A stretch of 64,000 bases of DNA from Leisingera methylohalidivorans DSM 14336 (GCF_000511355.1 NC_023135.1:441462-505461); one strand, 5' to 3'. Counted from the stretch's first letter, positions 43,900-52,596 are shown. Notes: generated from the sequence alone by a model not told the origin. A program made the numbers and translations.

Positions 43900-45717
43900 T
43901 CACCCGTCTTCGAACGGGTCCCATTCGTCTTCCACCTCGGGCAGGGCCTCGGCGGCGACTTCGGCGGCCAGCTCCTGCGCTGTGCGGATGCGCTTGATCT
44001 TTGCTTTGGGGAAGCTTTCCAGCACCGCCTGCACCAGCGGATGCGCGGCGGCTTTCTCGCGCAGGGCGTTCTCGGCGGCGTCGCGGAGCTCGGCAATGGT
44101 CGGCGCGTCACCGTCCGGTGCGATGGAGACCACCCAGCGCGCCCCGGTCCAGTTCTGCAACGCCGAGCCAAGCCGGGCCGCCAGATCGCGCGGCGCCTGT
44201 GACGAGGGGGTGAATTCGATCCGTCCCGGCTGGTAGGAGACCAGGCGCACGCCGCCCTCAACCTCGACCAGCAGTTTCACGTCGCGGTTGGTGCGGATCA
44301 GTTCGACCACATGTTCAAAGGACGGATAGCGGGCCAGCGCGGAACTGACCTGCGGCGCCAGGGCCGCAACCGGGCCGGAGCCGCCTTGCGCCACCGGCGC
44401 GCCGCCAGCGGGTCCGCCCTGGCCGCCGTACCCAGCCGGTGCGCTGCCGCCGCCGCCCCCCAAAGCGGGCGCCCCCATGCCCTGCATCGGTGCGCCGCCG
44501 CCGGGGCTATTCGGCGGCGGCGGCGGCGGGGTGTCCTGCAGCTTGCGGATCAGTTCTTCGGGCGAGGGCAGGTCGGCCACATGGGTCAGACGGATCACCG
44601 CCATTTCGGCGGCCATCATCGCGTTCGGGGCGGCGGCCACCTCCTCCAGTGCTTTCAGCAGCATTTGCCACATCCGGGTCAGCACCCGCATTGGCAGCTG
44701 ATCGGCCATTGCCTGACCGCGGGCGCGCTCGTCGGGGCTGACGGTGGGGTCTTCAGCCGCGTCGGGGGTGATTTTCACAACCGAGACCCAATGCGTGATC
44801 TCGGCCAGATCGCGCAGTACCGCCAGCGGGTCGGCGCCCTCGGCGTACTGGCCGCTGAGTTCGGTCAGCGCCGCCGCCGCATCGCCGCGCAGGATCATGT
44901 CCATCAGGTCCAGCACCCGGCCGCGGTCGGCAAGGCCCAGCATGGCGCGGACCTGATCGGCAGTGGTCTCGCCGGCGCCATGGGAAATCGCCTGATCCAG
45001 CAGCGAGGTCGCATCGCGGGCAGAGCCTTCGGCGGCGCGGGTGATCAGCGCCAGCGCATCCTCGGCGATCCGGGCGTTTTCGGCCCCGGCAATCTTGCGC
45101 AGCAGGGCAATCATCACCTCCGGCTCGATCCGGCGCAAATCGAAGCGCTGGCAGCGCGACAGCACCGTCACCGGCACCTTGCGGATCTCGGTTGTGGCGA
45201 AGATGAATTTCACATGCGCAGGCGGTTCCTCCAGCGTCTTCAACAGCGCGTTGAAGGCGCTGGTCGACAGCATGTGGACTTCGTCGATGATGTAGATTTT
45301 GTAGCGGGCCGAAGCGGCGCGGTACTGCACCGAGTCGATGATCTCGCGGATGTCGTTCACACCGGTGCGCGAGGCGGCATCCATCTCCATCACGTCGACA
45401 TGGCGGCCTTCCATGATCGCGGTGCAATGCTCGCATTGGCCGCAGGGATCGGTGGTCGGGCCGCCCTGGCCGTCGGCGCCGATGCAGTTCATGCCCTTGG
45501 CGATGATCCGCGCGGTGGTGGTCTTACCGGTGCCGCGGATGCCGGTCATGATGAAGGCCTGGGCAATCCGGTCAGCGGCAAAGGCGTTTTTCAGCGTCCG
45601 CACCATGGCGTCCTGGCCCACCAGATCGGCAAATGTTTCGGGCCGGTACTTGCGGGCCAGAACCTGGTATTGGGAGTGGCCGGATGCGCCGGGGGTGCCG
45701 CTGGGGGTATCGTTCAT
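43900..45717 (-). CDS. dnaX: DNA polymerase III subunits gamma and tau
   Basis: A 605-residue clamp-loader ATPase. The AAA+ domain has Walker A GIRGTGKTTTARI (about 59-71), a zinc module (CGQCEHC), Walker B IYIIDEVHML, and the sensor region LSRCQRFDLRR. A proline/glycine-rich linker with six prolines (about residue 397) leads to the C-terminal tau-like domain that contacts polymerase alpha. I see no slippery site, so a shorter gamma form by frameshifting is not supported. Upstream of ybaB and recR on the same strand. Confidence 0.97.
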   Translation of the reverse strand: MNDTPSGTPGASGHSQYQVLARKYRPETFADLVGQDAMVRTLKNAFAADRIAQAFIMTGIRGTGKTTTARIIAKGMNCIGADGQGGPTTDPCGQCEHCTAIMEGRHVDVMEMDAASRTGVNDIREIIDSVQYRAASARYKIYIIDEVHMLSTSAFNALLKTLEEPPAHVKFIFATTEIRKVPVTVLSRCQRFDLRRIEPEVMIALLRKIAGAENARIAEDALALITRAAEGSARDATSLLDQAISHGAGETTADQVRAMLGLADRGRVLDLMDMILRGDAAAALTELSGQYAEGADPLAVLRDLAEITHWVSVVKITPDAAEDPTVSPDERARGQAMADQLPMRVLTRMWQMLLKALEEVAAAPNAMMAAEMAVIRLTHVADLPSPEELIRKLQDTPPPPPPNSPGGGAPMQGMGAPALGGGGGSAPAGYGGQGGPAGGAPVAQGGSGPVAALAPQVSSALARYPSFEHVVELIRTNRDVKLLVEVEGGVRLVSYQPGRIEFTPSSQAPRDLAARLGSALQNWTGARWVVSIAPDGDAPTIAELRDAAENALREKAAAHPLVQAVLESFPKAKIKRIRTAQELAAEVAAEALPEVEDEWDPFEDG

Positions 45718-45912
45718 GATGTCTCGTGCCGGATTCGGGATGCGGGGCGTCCGCGTTCCGCGCAGGGTATTGAAGCGCAGCCCGTTCGTCCACCGCCGAT
45801 GGGGCTGTCCCGGGACAGCAAAAGCGCTTTGGGATTGCCCGCTTAGCCGCTAGGCTGCGGACGCATAGGACTGCGGGGGGAAATGCAGGAACGCAACGGC
45901 TAAGGAGGCGGT

Positions 45913-46455
45913 ATGCGATCTGAAGACATCCCGGGACCTGGGGCGCAGGACGGCGCGGCGCCGGCAGGCCTGACCATCCACGCGCTGTCAGCAGGCGGCG
46001 GTATTCTGGCGCTATGCCCGCTGCCCGGCGGCGGCGGCGATTACCGCAATGACCTGATTCAGATCTATCAGTGGAAACCGGGGCTGGTCATCTCGATGAC
46101 CACGGAGGTCGAGCACGCAGCCGCAGGCGTGCCGCGGCTGGGGATTGATCTTCAAAGCATGGCTTGCCGCTGGCTGCATTTGCCAGTGCCGGATTTTCAG
46201 GCGCCGCCGCCGGGCGTGGCAGCGAAATGGCCGGCCGCCAGCGCCTCCGCACGGCAGGCTTTGGCGGGCGGCGGCCGGGTGCTGGTGCATTGCCGGGGCG
46301 GCTGCGGGCGGTCCGGTATGGCGGTGCTGCGGCTGATGATCGAAGGCGGCGAGGATCCGGCGCAGGCGCTGGCCCGGCTGCGGGCGGTGCGGCCCTGCGC
46401 GGTGGAAACGGATGAGCAGCTGCACTGGGCCTGCGCGGGGCAGGCGGCAGGTTAG
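45913..46455 (+). CDS. Protein tyrosine / dual-specificity phosphatase-like protein
   Basis: A 180-residue cysteine phosphatase-fold protein. The catalytic P-loop CxxxxxR is VHCRGGCGRSGM (Cys127, Arg133), and a candidate general-acid aspartate lies in LPVPDFQAPP (Asp94). The N-terminal 20 residues are probably disordered. AAGGAGGCGGT precedes the ATG. It is divergent from dnaX with a 195-bp gap; physiological substrate unknown. Confidence 0.9.
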   Translation: MRSEDIPGPGAQDGAAPAGLTIHALSAGGGILALCPLPGGGGDYRNDLIQIYQWKPGLVISMTTEVEHAAAGVPRLGIDLQSMACRWLHLPVPDFQAPPPGVAAKWPAASASARQALAGGGRVLVHCRGGCGRSGMAVLRLMIEGGEDPAQALARLRAVRPCAVETDEQLHWACAGQAAG

Positions 46456-46509
46456 ACCGCATAGGCTTCCGCCCGCCCGGGGTCCGGCACTGCCCTCAAA
46501 GCTCAGGTT

Positions 46510-46914
46510 TCACAGCGCCAGCATCTGTTCCGCCTGCCGCGCCGCAGCGGTTTTCGGCAGCGCCTCCATCAGCGCGCAGGGGCGGGTGTCCAGTTTGGAG
46601 GCGGCAAAGCCGGTGCCGTCACGGCTGAGGATGGCATCGGCGAAGCGGTCCAGCCCCTCGCGCGGCGCCTCTTCCCCGACGCCGCAATACAGCCGGATCC
46701 GGTCATGGCTGGCAGCAAACTGCGCCGGGCAGTTGCGCGGGCAGCCGTCCAGCGCGGTGGTGCCGGTGATCTCGAAATCCTCCTGGGTCAGCGGTTTGGC
46801 CTTGGTCATCGCCTCGGCCAGCTTGGCGATCATCCGCTCCGCTGCGGGGCAGGGCCGCCCCAAATACTTGCAATCTGTTGCCGCATAGAAATGCGTCTGG
46901 TCCGTCCACATCAT
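46510..46914 (-). CDS. Cysteine-rich, probably iron-sulfur, protein under a cobalamin riboswitch
   Basis: A 134-residue cytosolic protein with six cysteines: Cys15 and Cys22 (DCKYLGRPC), Cys58 and Cys62 (GCPRNC), Cys77 and Cys113. The spacing, two early cysteines then C-x3-C followed by a strand (RIRLYCGVG), resembles thioredoxin-like [2Fe-2S] ferredoxins and DUF1636-type metal-binding proteins. The start at 46914 has GGAGGG upstream; an ATG 11 codons earlier is weaker. A cobalamin riboswitch lies directly upstream on the same strand, which ties it to B12 synthesis, cobalt handling or a B12-sparing function. Confidence 0.75.
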   Translation of the reverse strand: MMWTDQTHFYAATDCKYLGRPCPAAERMIAKLAEAMTKAKPLTQEDFEITGTTALDGCPRNCPAQFAASHDRIRLYCGVGEEAPREGLDRFADAILSRDGTGFAASKLDTRPCALMEALPKTAAARQAEQMLAL

Positions 46915-46991
46915 ATCTGCGCCCTCCGCGCGTGGCACGGGGGTCATGGGGACAAGAGTTCGGATGAAAGACGGATCACAGCCGCCGCAGC

Positions 46992-47041
46992 CATCAGACC
47001 CTGTCCGGACACCCCGCCCGGGTTCGAGTTACACGTCTGAT
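46992..47041 (-). promoter_or_regulatory. Expression platform of the cobalamin riboswitch
   Basis: A perfect 8-bp inverted repeat, CATCAGAC at 46992-46999 and GTCTGATG at 47034-47041, joins the end of the riboswitch core to the leader before the gene. One arm overlaps the aptamer's conserved 3' end, so its pairing could compete with the ligand-bound fold and switch transcription or translation. Confidence 0.55.
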
Positions 47042-47232
47042 GGCAGGTCTCCTGACTTGCGGGTCGTCGCTCTCCCGATCCTTCCCGGCCTCTTGTCGGG
47101 CCAGTGGCTCTATCGGGGTCGCTCGCCGCTTACAGTTGCGGGGGCAGCCGCGGAATTGGCCTGTTTATGCGCAGGCCGCACCGTGTTCCCTTTTCATCCC
47201 GGACACAAGATTCTGTGGCACGGGAACCATCG
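47034..47232 (-). ncRNA. Cobalamin (B12) riboswitch
   Basis: On the minus strand the conserved elements appear in order: GAAAAGGGAACACGGTGCGG near the 5' side, the B12 box segment GCTGCCCCCGCAACTGTAAG (47120-47139), GCCACTGG, GGGAAGG, and the closing GACCCGCAAGTCAGGAGACC before CTGCCATC. These are the hallmark blocks of the AdoCbl-type aptamer. It lies about 120 bp upstream of the cysteine-rich gene at 46510-46914, its only candidate target. Binding of B12 would be expected to repress that gene. Confidence 0.95.
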
Positions 47233-47264
47233 CCACAAGCGGTAGCGGTTTCTTCCGCGAGTCG

Positions 47265-47855
47265 TCAATCGTTTTTCTGCAGCTGCAAATACAGCCCCCG
47301 GATCACATCCGACTGCCGCCGCACCCGGGCCAGCTGCCAGCCGCCCTGCAGCAGGATATAGAAGTTCTCGGCCGCCGCGCGGGCCTCGGGTTCGGGCAGG
47401 CCGAGGCGGCGGGCGTGGCGGGCGGTCTCGGCTATCCAGCCCTCGAACAGATGCGCGGCATGCTGGTGGAACGCCTCGTTCTCCGGCCCTTCGAACAGGG
47501 TGGCAGAGACCGGGCAGCCGCTCCATTTGCCTTGCTGGTCAAACAGCTTGGCCAGTTTGTAGCAGACCGTCTTGGCCCCCTCCCGGAAGGTTGGCGCCGG
47601 CGTGAAAGACGCCTCTATCAGCAGCAGCATCTGCCCTGACGCCCAATCCGCTGCGGCCAGGGCAAGGTCGGATTTGCCATTGGGAAAATGGTGGTAGAGC
47701 GAACCCTTGGGCGCTCCGGCCGCTGCCAGCAGTTCCGCCAGCCCGGTGCCGCTGTAGCCCTTGTTGCGGAACAGGCCCGCAGCCGCCCGCAGCAGCCGTT
47801 CGCGGGTGGGGGCAGGGGCGTCCGGGGCGGCAGAGGGTGTCGTCACGTCAGTCAT
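47265..47855 (-). CDS. TetR/AcrR family transcriptional repressor
   Basis: A 196-residue repressor with an N-terminal helix-turn-helix (TGLAELLAAAGAPKGSLYHH, about 37-56) followed by HFPNGKSDL, and a C-terminal ligand domain of the LmrA/YxaF-like type. It is divergent from an alpha/beta hydrolase, and the 70-bp gap contains two 16-bp palindromes that are very likely its operators. Ligand unknown; probably a small hydrophobic molecule processed by the hydrolase. Confidence 0.95.
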   Translation of the reverse strand: MTDVTTPSAAPDAPAPTRERLLRAAAGLFRNKGYSGTGLAELLAAAGAPKGSLYHHFPNGKSDLALAAADWASGQMLLLIEASFTPAPTFREGAKTVCYKLAKLFDQQGKWSGCPVSATLFEGPENEAFHQHAAHLFEGWIAETARHARRLGLPEPEARAAAENFYILLQGGWQLARVRRQSDVIRGLYLQLQKND

Positions 47856-47874
47856 ACCGGCAGGTTGACAGCAT

Positions 47875-47890
47875 TGGACCGATTGGTCCA
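47875..47890. promoter_or_regulatory. TetR-type operator 1
   Basis: TGGACCGATTGGTCCA, with 6-bp perfect arms around GATT. It overlaps the expected promoter of the divergent TetR gene; TTGACA lies just to the left at 47865-47870. Confidence 0.8.
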
Positions 47891-47899
47891 GTGATGGAA

Positions 47900-47915
47900 T
47901 AGACCAATCGGTCTA
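47900..47915. promoter_or_regulatory. TetR-type operator 2
   Basis: TAGACCAATCGGTCTA, with 6-bp perfect arms and the same GACC/GGTC core as operator 1, centred 25 bp from it. It ends in the ribosome binding region (AGGAGG) of the hydrolase gene, so bound repressor would block that gene directly. Confidence 0.8.
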
Positions 47916-47925
47916 GGAGGGTGCC

Positions 47926-48804
47926 ATGCTGGACAGCCATGCAGAACACACCGCGGATATCCGGGTGGAGGAGCTGCGCATTGCCGCAGGCGATGCGATG
48001 CTGGCCGGGCGGCTGTACCACCCGGCGGGGCGGGCGCGGGCCGCGGTGGTGCTGAATGGCGCAACCGGGGTGCCGCAGCGCTTTTACCGGCATTTCGCGC
48101 GCTGGCTGGCAGCCGGGCAGCAGGTGGCCTGCCTGACCTATGACTACCGGGATTTCGGAGACTCGGCGCGGGGCCATCCGCGCCATTCCGGCGCGACAAT
48201 GGCCCAATGGGCGCTGGAAGATCAGCCAGCTGCCCGGGCCGAACTGCAACGGCACTATGCGGGCGTGCCGTTGTGGGTGATCGGCCATTCTCTGGGGGCG
48301 ATGCTGATGCCCCTGCAGGATGGCCTGAAGGACGTCGCCCGCATGATCGTGGTTGCGGGCGGCTTGGTGCATCACCACGATCATCCCTGGCCCTACCGCG
48401 CGCTGGCGCTGGCTTTCTGGTTCGGCCATGTGCCGCCATTGGTCCGTGCCTTGGGCTATCTGCCCGGGCGTGCGGTGGGGTTCGGGGCCGATTTGCCCGC
48501 CGGGGTTTACTGGCAGTGGCGGCGCTGGTGCACCACGCCGGGCAGCTACCTGCCGGAAACCGGCGCGGCCTTGCCGCTGCCCGGATGGGCAAGCACCGGC
48601 GTGCCGGTGGATCTGTTTGCGATGGCGGATGATGACGTTGTGCCGCCGGCGGCCGTTTGGCGCCTGGGGGGCGTCTTTGGCAATGTGCTGCAACGCCGGA
48701 CGGTGCTGTTGCCGCAGGAGATGGGTGTGAAGAGGATCGGCCATCTGGGCGCCTTTGCCCGCGACAATGCCGCCCTGTGGCCGCGGCTGCTGCCGCCGCA
48801 ATAG
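47926..48804 (+). CDS. Alpha/beta hydrolase
   Basis: A 292-residue alpha/beta-hydrolase of the group resembling predicted alpha/beta hydrolases COG4757. The oxyanion strand is AAVVLNGATGVPQRFYRHFA, the nucleophile elbow is VIGHSLGAML (Ser122), and a late acidic/histidine pair lies at MADDDVVPP and IGHLGAF. No signal peptide. Strong AGGAGG before the ATG. It is divergent from the TetR gene and shares its operators, so is probably induced by the TetR ligand. Substrate unknown. Confidence 0.93.
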   Translation: MLDSHAEHTADIRVEELRIAAGDAMLAGRLYHPAGRARAAVVLNGATGVPQRFYRHFARWLAAGQQVACLTYDYRDFGDSARGHPRHSGATMAQWALEDQPAARAELQRHYAGVPLWVIGHSLGAMLMPLQDGLKDVARMIVVAGGLVHHHDHPWPYRALALAFWFGHVPPLVRALGYLPGRAVGFGADLPAGVYWQWRRWCTTPGSYLPETGAALPLPGWASTGVPVDLFAMADDDVVPPAAVWRLGGVFGNVLQRRTVLLPQEMGVKRIGHLGAFARDNAALWPRLLPPQ

Positions 48805-48854
48805 CGCGCGCTCCGCATAACGGCGGGGGCAAGCAATAGGGTCAGGCGATAGGC

Positions 48855-49322
48855 TCAGGCGGTGCGGTTCAGCCGTTCCTCGGTGATCCGGGCATAATCG
48901 GCCAGCCGCAGCTTGAACCGGCGGGTGAGGTTGCTGCGGGCCAGTTTCAGGGATTGCACCAGCAGCCGGCCGGTCAGGGTGGTGGGGGCCAGTTTCAGCT
49001 GCGCCGACATCCGGGTCCGCCGCGGCGACAGCGCCAGCAGCTCGACCTCCAGGCGGCCGTCCAGGCCGCTGCCGCTGCCGGTCAGCGCCAGCCCGGCAGC
49101 CGGCGCATAAGACGCCAGCGTCAGCCGGATGTCGCGATGCTTGCCGCGGAACCGGAAGCCGATATCCCAGGCCAGGCCGTTCTCCGGATGGGCGGAATCG
49201 CCGGTCCGCTGCACGTCGATGCCGCGCCGCAGGGCCGAGCGCTCCAGCAGGTCAAAATCGGAGATTGCGCCAAAAACTTCGGCAATCGGGGCTTCGATAT
49301 CTTCTTTGCTCTGAAATTCCAT
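48855..49322 (-). CDS. SRPBCC family protein
   Basis: A 155-residue protein of the START/Bet v1-like (SRPBCC) fold, which binds hydrophobic ligands or acts in cyclase/coenzyme Q-binding roles. The start MEFQSKEDIEAPIAEVFGAI and the following SDFDLLERSALRRGI are typical; later strands (HRDIRLTLASY, RLEVELLAL) complete the fold, and the C-terminal helix is basic. It sits convergent with the hydrolase gene and upstream of nothing obvious. Function not predictable. Confidence 0.85.
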   Translation of the reverse strand: MEFQSKEDIEAPIAEVFGAISDFDLLERSALRRGIDVQRTGDSAHPENGLAWDIGFRFRGKHRDIRLTLASYAPAAGLALTGSGSGLDGRLEVELLALSPRRTRMSAQLKLAPTTLTGRLLVQSLKLARSNLTRRFKLRLADYARITEERLNRTA

Positions 49323-49379
49323 GCTTGCCTGCCTCAGTTGCGCCGCCGTGCTGCCGCGCTGTTTGCCGCAATATGCGCT

Positions 49380-50363
49380 CTAGTCCAGCGTGTCCGCAAG
49401 CCAGTTCTTAAGCAGAAAATGCGCAATTGCCCCCTGCCGCGACGGTTTCAGAACCGGGTGTTCGCCGGCAAAGACCGTCATCATGTCCTGGCGGCTGACC
49501 CACAGCGCGTCTTCGATTTCAACCGGGTCGATGGTGATCTCCGTGCTCAGCGCCTCGCCCGCGCAGCCGAACATCAGCGACATCGGAAAGGCCCAGGGCT
49601 GGCTGGACAGATAGCGGACCGGCCCGACCTGCACGCCGGTTTCCTCAAAGGTTTCGCGGCGCACCGCCGCCTCCAGCGTCTCACCCGGTTCGACAAATCC
49701 CGCCAGCAGCGAATACATCCCCTCGGGCCAGCCGGGAGAGCGGCCCATCAGCACCGCATCGCCATGGGTGATCAGCATGATCACCACCGGGTCGGTGCGC
49801 GGGAAATGCGGTGTCTTGCAAGCGGGGCAGATCCGCTGCCAGCCCGCCTGGGCCATGCCGCTGGGCGCGCCGCAGGCTGCGCAGAACCGGTGGCTGCGGT
49901 GCCAGGCCAGCAGCGCCTTGGCGGTGGCGGCCAGTTCCGCCTCCAGCGGCGTCAGGCGGGTCATGACCCGGCGCAGCTCGGCAAAGACATGGGACGCGGC
50001 CAGATCAGGGTGCTGCTGCTCGCTGGCATCGGCAAAACTGCTCAGGGCCCCGCTGTCCAGGTCTTCGGGCTGCCAGTCACTGATATCGCAGGCAAAACAC
50101 GGCGCGCCGCCGGGGGCCAGGCCAAGGAAAATCGCCGCGTCCCGGCGGCTGGCGGCCAGCGGGTGCGCCGGAGCGGTCCAGCCCAGCCCGCAGGGCAGGC
50201 CGTCTTCTGCGATGCGGAGGGTCAGCGGCTTGCCGCGCCACATCAGCAGCACCTGGGCCTCCGGGCTGTTCCAGGCCGTTTCCAGGGCAGCGGTGTCGGT
50301 GCGCAGATGCGCCGCCCGCTCCAGCCCGCCGCGGCCGAAGGTCACGTGTTCTGCGTGTTTCAT
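49380..50363 (-). CDS. nudC: NAD(+) diphosphatase / NAD-capped RNA hydrolase
   Basis: A 327-residue Nudix enzyme that hydrolyses NADH or NAD caps on RNA. The zinc-binding cysteines are FCAACG and ICPAC, the Nudix box is GFVEPGETLEAAVRRETFEE plus TGV, and the NudC-specific motif appears as SSQPWAFPMSLM (usually SQPWPFP). The start at 50363 has AGAGGAGAGACG upstream; the frame continues open for hundreds of codons only because it is antisense to the next gene. Divergent from the nucleotidase gene. Confidence 0.96.
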   Translation of the reverse strand: MKHAEHVTFGRGGLERAAHLRTDTAALETAWNSPEAQVLLMWRGKPLTLRIAEDGLPCGLGWTAPAHPLAASRRDAAIFLGLAPGGAPCFACDISDWQPEDLDSGALSSFADASEQQHPDLAASHVFAELRRVMTRLTPLEAELAATAKALLAWHRSHRFCAACGAPSGMAQAGWQRICPACKTPHFPRTDPVVIMLITHGDAVLMGRSPGWPEGMYSLLAGFVEPGETLEAAVRRETFEETGVQVGPVRYLSSQPWAFPMSLMFGCAGEALSTEITIDPVEIEDALWVSRQDMMTVFAGEHPVLKPSRQGAIAHFLLKNWLADTLD

Positions 50364-50699
50364 TGCGTCTCTCCTCTGGCTGGCGGCGGCTTCCCTGCGG
50401 TCAAGGGCTGAGATACTGCTATCCATGACAGTGTGCCGCAGGCGTTGCCAGCAATTGGCAGTGATCCGTGCTTGCCTGTCGCTGCGCCGCCACACCTGCC
50501 GGGCAGGAATTGCAGCTTTTCTGCCACAGGGCAGGCGGCGCCCGCGCCGTTGACGCACCGGGAGCGGGAAAAAATCATATGCAGCCAAAAGGGTTCCTTG
50601 CAAATCGTTAACGCGCTGATTCAAATAGCCGCAAAACAAGAATGGCACCAAAGGGTGCGGGCAGGAGCAACGGCAGGCAGTGGCAACGGAATTTCGCAC
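50364..50699. other. Divergent promoter region of nudC and the nucleotidase gene
   Basis: A 336-bp stretch with no gene I can support. It becomes AT-richer towards 50560-50640, which probably contains the promoter of the nucleotidase gene. No operator or riboswitch was recognised. Confidence 0.5.
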
Positions 50700-52559
50700 A
50701 TGACAAGCGGGGCGCGGGCCTCGCAAACCCGGACGGTCACCGGGCAGCTGCACGTGCTTGCCACTACGGACCTGCACTGCAATCTGCTGAGCCATGATTA
50801 TTATGCCGACCGCCCCGGCGGGGCCATCGGCCTGTCCCGCGCGGCCACCTTGATCAACCGCGCCCGGGCTGAGGCCGGCCGCCTGGGCGCGGCCTGCCTT
50901 CTGGTCGATAACGGCGATGGCTTTCAGGGCTCGCCGCTGGGGGACATCGTGCCGGGCACCAAAGGCCCGCATCCATTGGCCCGCGCATTCCGGTTTTTGA
51001 AATATGATGCAGTCGGTCTCGGCAATCATGACTTCGATTTCGGCCTGGAGGCGCTGGCACGCGTTCTGAAAGACGTGACATGCCCGGTGCTCTGCGCCAG
51101 CCTGACGGCGCGGCAGCCGGACCTGCGGCTGCCGTTTGCGCCCTCGGCGGTGCTGGAACGCAAGATCCCGGGGCAGCCCGGGCTGCCGCCGGTCCGGATC
51201 GGGCTGTTTTCGGTGCTGCCGCCGCAGACTTTGGCCTGGTGCGGCGAGGCCCTGCAGGCACAATTGGCTGCAGGCGGCATCGTGGAAACCGCCGCGGCCC
51301 AGGCCAGCCAGCTGAAGGCGCAGGGCTGCGACCTGGTGCTGGCGCTGGCCCATACCGGCATTGACAGCAAGGCCGGCGCGGGCCGCGGCGAAAATGAACT
51401 GGAGCGGCTTGCGGCTCTGCCGGAAATTGACGCCGTTGTCGGCGGCCACACGCATCTGACGCTGCCGGATCCCGCGCATCCCTTTGCCAAGCCCGTCGTG
51501 ATGCCGGGTGCGCATGGCTCGCATCTGGGGGTTCTGCGGCTGGAGCTGGAGCATCGCTGCGGGGGCTGGCGGCCCGGCGGCGGCACTGCCAGCCTGCAGC
51601 CGGTGGGCCGCCACCGGCAGACCGGCGCCGCCCAGCCGCTGGTGCCTGAGGAACCTGATTTTGCAGGCGCGCTGGCAGAAGACCACGCCCGCACCTTGCA
51701 GCGGATGCGCCAGCCGGCGGGCTTCAGCCCGGTGGCGATGCATTCCTATTTCACCTTCTTCGCGCCGGACCGCGGCCTGGCGCTGGTCGGCAGCGCCCAG
51801 GCCGCTGCGGTGCGGTCGATGCTTGACAGCGCCGGCGCCCAAAGCCTGCCGTTGCTGTCGGCTGTCGCACCCAGCAAGTTCGGCGGCCGGTCCGGGCCGC
51901 ATTTTTATACCGACATTGCGGCCGGGGATCTCTGTGTCCGCAATATTGCGGATCTGCAGATCTTCCACAACGAATTGCGGGTGGTCGCGGTGACCGGCGC
52001 CCAGCTGCTGGACTGGCTGGAAATGTCGGCAGGGCTGTTCAGCCAGATCGCGCCGGGCAGTTCCGGGCAGCTGCTGGCCGACCCGCAGCGGGCTGGGCAT
52101 AATTTCGATGTGATCTTCGGGCTGAGCTATCAGATCGACCCGGCGCAGCCGCCCCGGTTCTCGGCCGCGGGCGTCAGGATCAACCCCGATGCCCGGCGGA
52201 TCCGGAAGCTGTGCTGGAACGGCCGGCCGGTGGAGCCCGGCCAGCGTTTCGCGGTTGCGGTCAACAGCTACCGGGTCTGCGGCGGCGGCAGCTTCGGAAT
52301 GCTGCAGAAGGCCGAAGAACTGCCGCTGCCGCCGATGCGGATCCGCGAGGCGATCCGCGATTATATCGCCGGGCGGCTGCCCGCTGATCCGCTGGCAGAG
52401 GCGCCTTATCCCTGGCAGCTGGCGCCGATGCCGGGCACCAGCGCGGTTGCGGTGACCGGGCCGGGGGCCGCCGGATACCTCGAGGAACTGCCTGCCGGGC
52501 TGGCGACGCCATGCGGCCACAGCAGCGGCGGCTTTCTGGAACTGGAGCTGCGGCTTTAA
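50700..52559 (+). CDS. 2',3'-cyclic-nucleotide 2'-phosphodiesterase / 5'-nucleotidase family protein
   Basis: A 619-residue metallophosphatase of the CpdB/UshA family. The N-terminal calcineurin-like domain shows LHVLATTDLHCNLLSHDYY, LLVDNGDGFQGSPLGD, AVGLGNHDFDFGLEAL and VVGGHTHLTLPDP, all dimetal motifs; the C-terminal 5-nucleotidase domain runs from about 350 to 560 (VRNIADLQIFHNELRVVAVT). These enzymes normally act in the periplasm, but no signal peptide is visible at the chosen ATG or in the open stretch upstream. Divergent from nudC. Confidence 0.93.
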   Translation: MTSGARASQTRTVTGQLHVLATTDLHCNLLSHDYYADRPGGAIGLSRAATLINRARAEAGRLGAACLLVDNGDGFQGSPLGDIVPGTKGPHPLARAFRFLKYDAVGLGNHDFDFGLEALARVLKDVTCPVLCASLTARQPDLRLPFAPSAVLERKIPGQPGLPPVRIGLFSVLPPQTLAWCGEALQAQLAAGGIVETAAAQASQLKAQGCDLVLALAHTGIDSKAGAGRGENELERLAALPEIDAVVGGHTHLTLPDPAHPFAKPVVMPGAHGSHLGVLRLELEHRCGGWRPGGGTASLQPVGRHRQTGAAQPLVPEEPDFAGALAEDHARTLQRMRQPAGFSPVAMHSYFTFFAPDRGLALVGSAQAAAVRSMLDSAGAQSLPLLSAVAPSKFGGRSGPHFYTDIAAGDLCVRNIADLQIFHNELRVVAVTGAQLLDWLEMSAGLFSQIAPGSSGQLLADPQRAGHNFDVIFGLSYQIDPAQPPRFSAAGVRINPDARRIRKLCWNGRPVEPGQRFAVAVNSYRVCGGGSFGMLQKAEELPLPPMRIREAIRDYIAGRLPADPLAEAPYPWQLAPMPGTSAVAVTGPGAAGYLEELPAGLATPCGHSSGGFLELELRL

Positions 52560-52596
52560 AACACCGAAGACCGGGCTGGCCGGGCAGGCGGGGCAC

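Noticed and set aside
43900..45717. Programmed frameshift in dnaX to make gamma
   Set aside because: No A-rich slippery heptamer with downstream hairpin seen in this GC-rich gene.
44311..45846. Long plus-strand frame opposite dnaX
   Set aside because: Antisense to an essential gene, with histidine/arginine-rich composition and no recognisable domain.
47011..47035. GGGTTCGAGTTACAC, resembling a tRNA T-arm
   Set aside because: No acceptor stem, anticodon arm or CCA context; it lies in the riboswitch leader.
46946..47245. Plus-strand frames over the riboswitch
   Set aside because: The stretch is explained by the cobalamin aptamer on the minus strand; the coding composition is poor.
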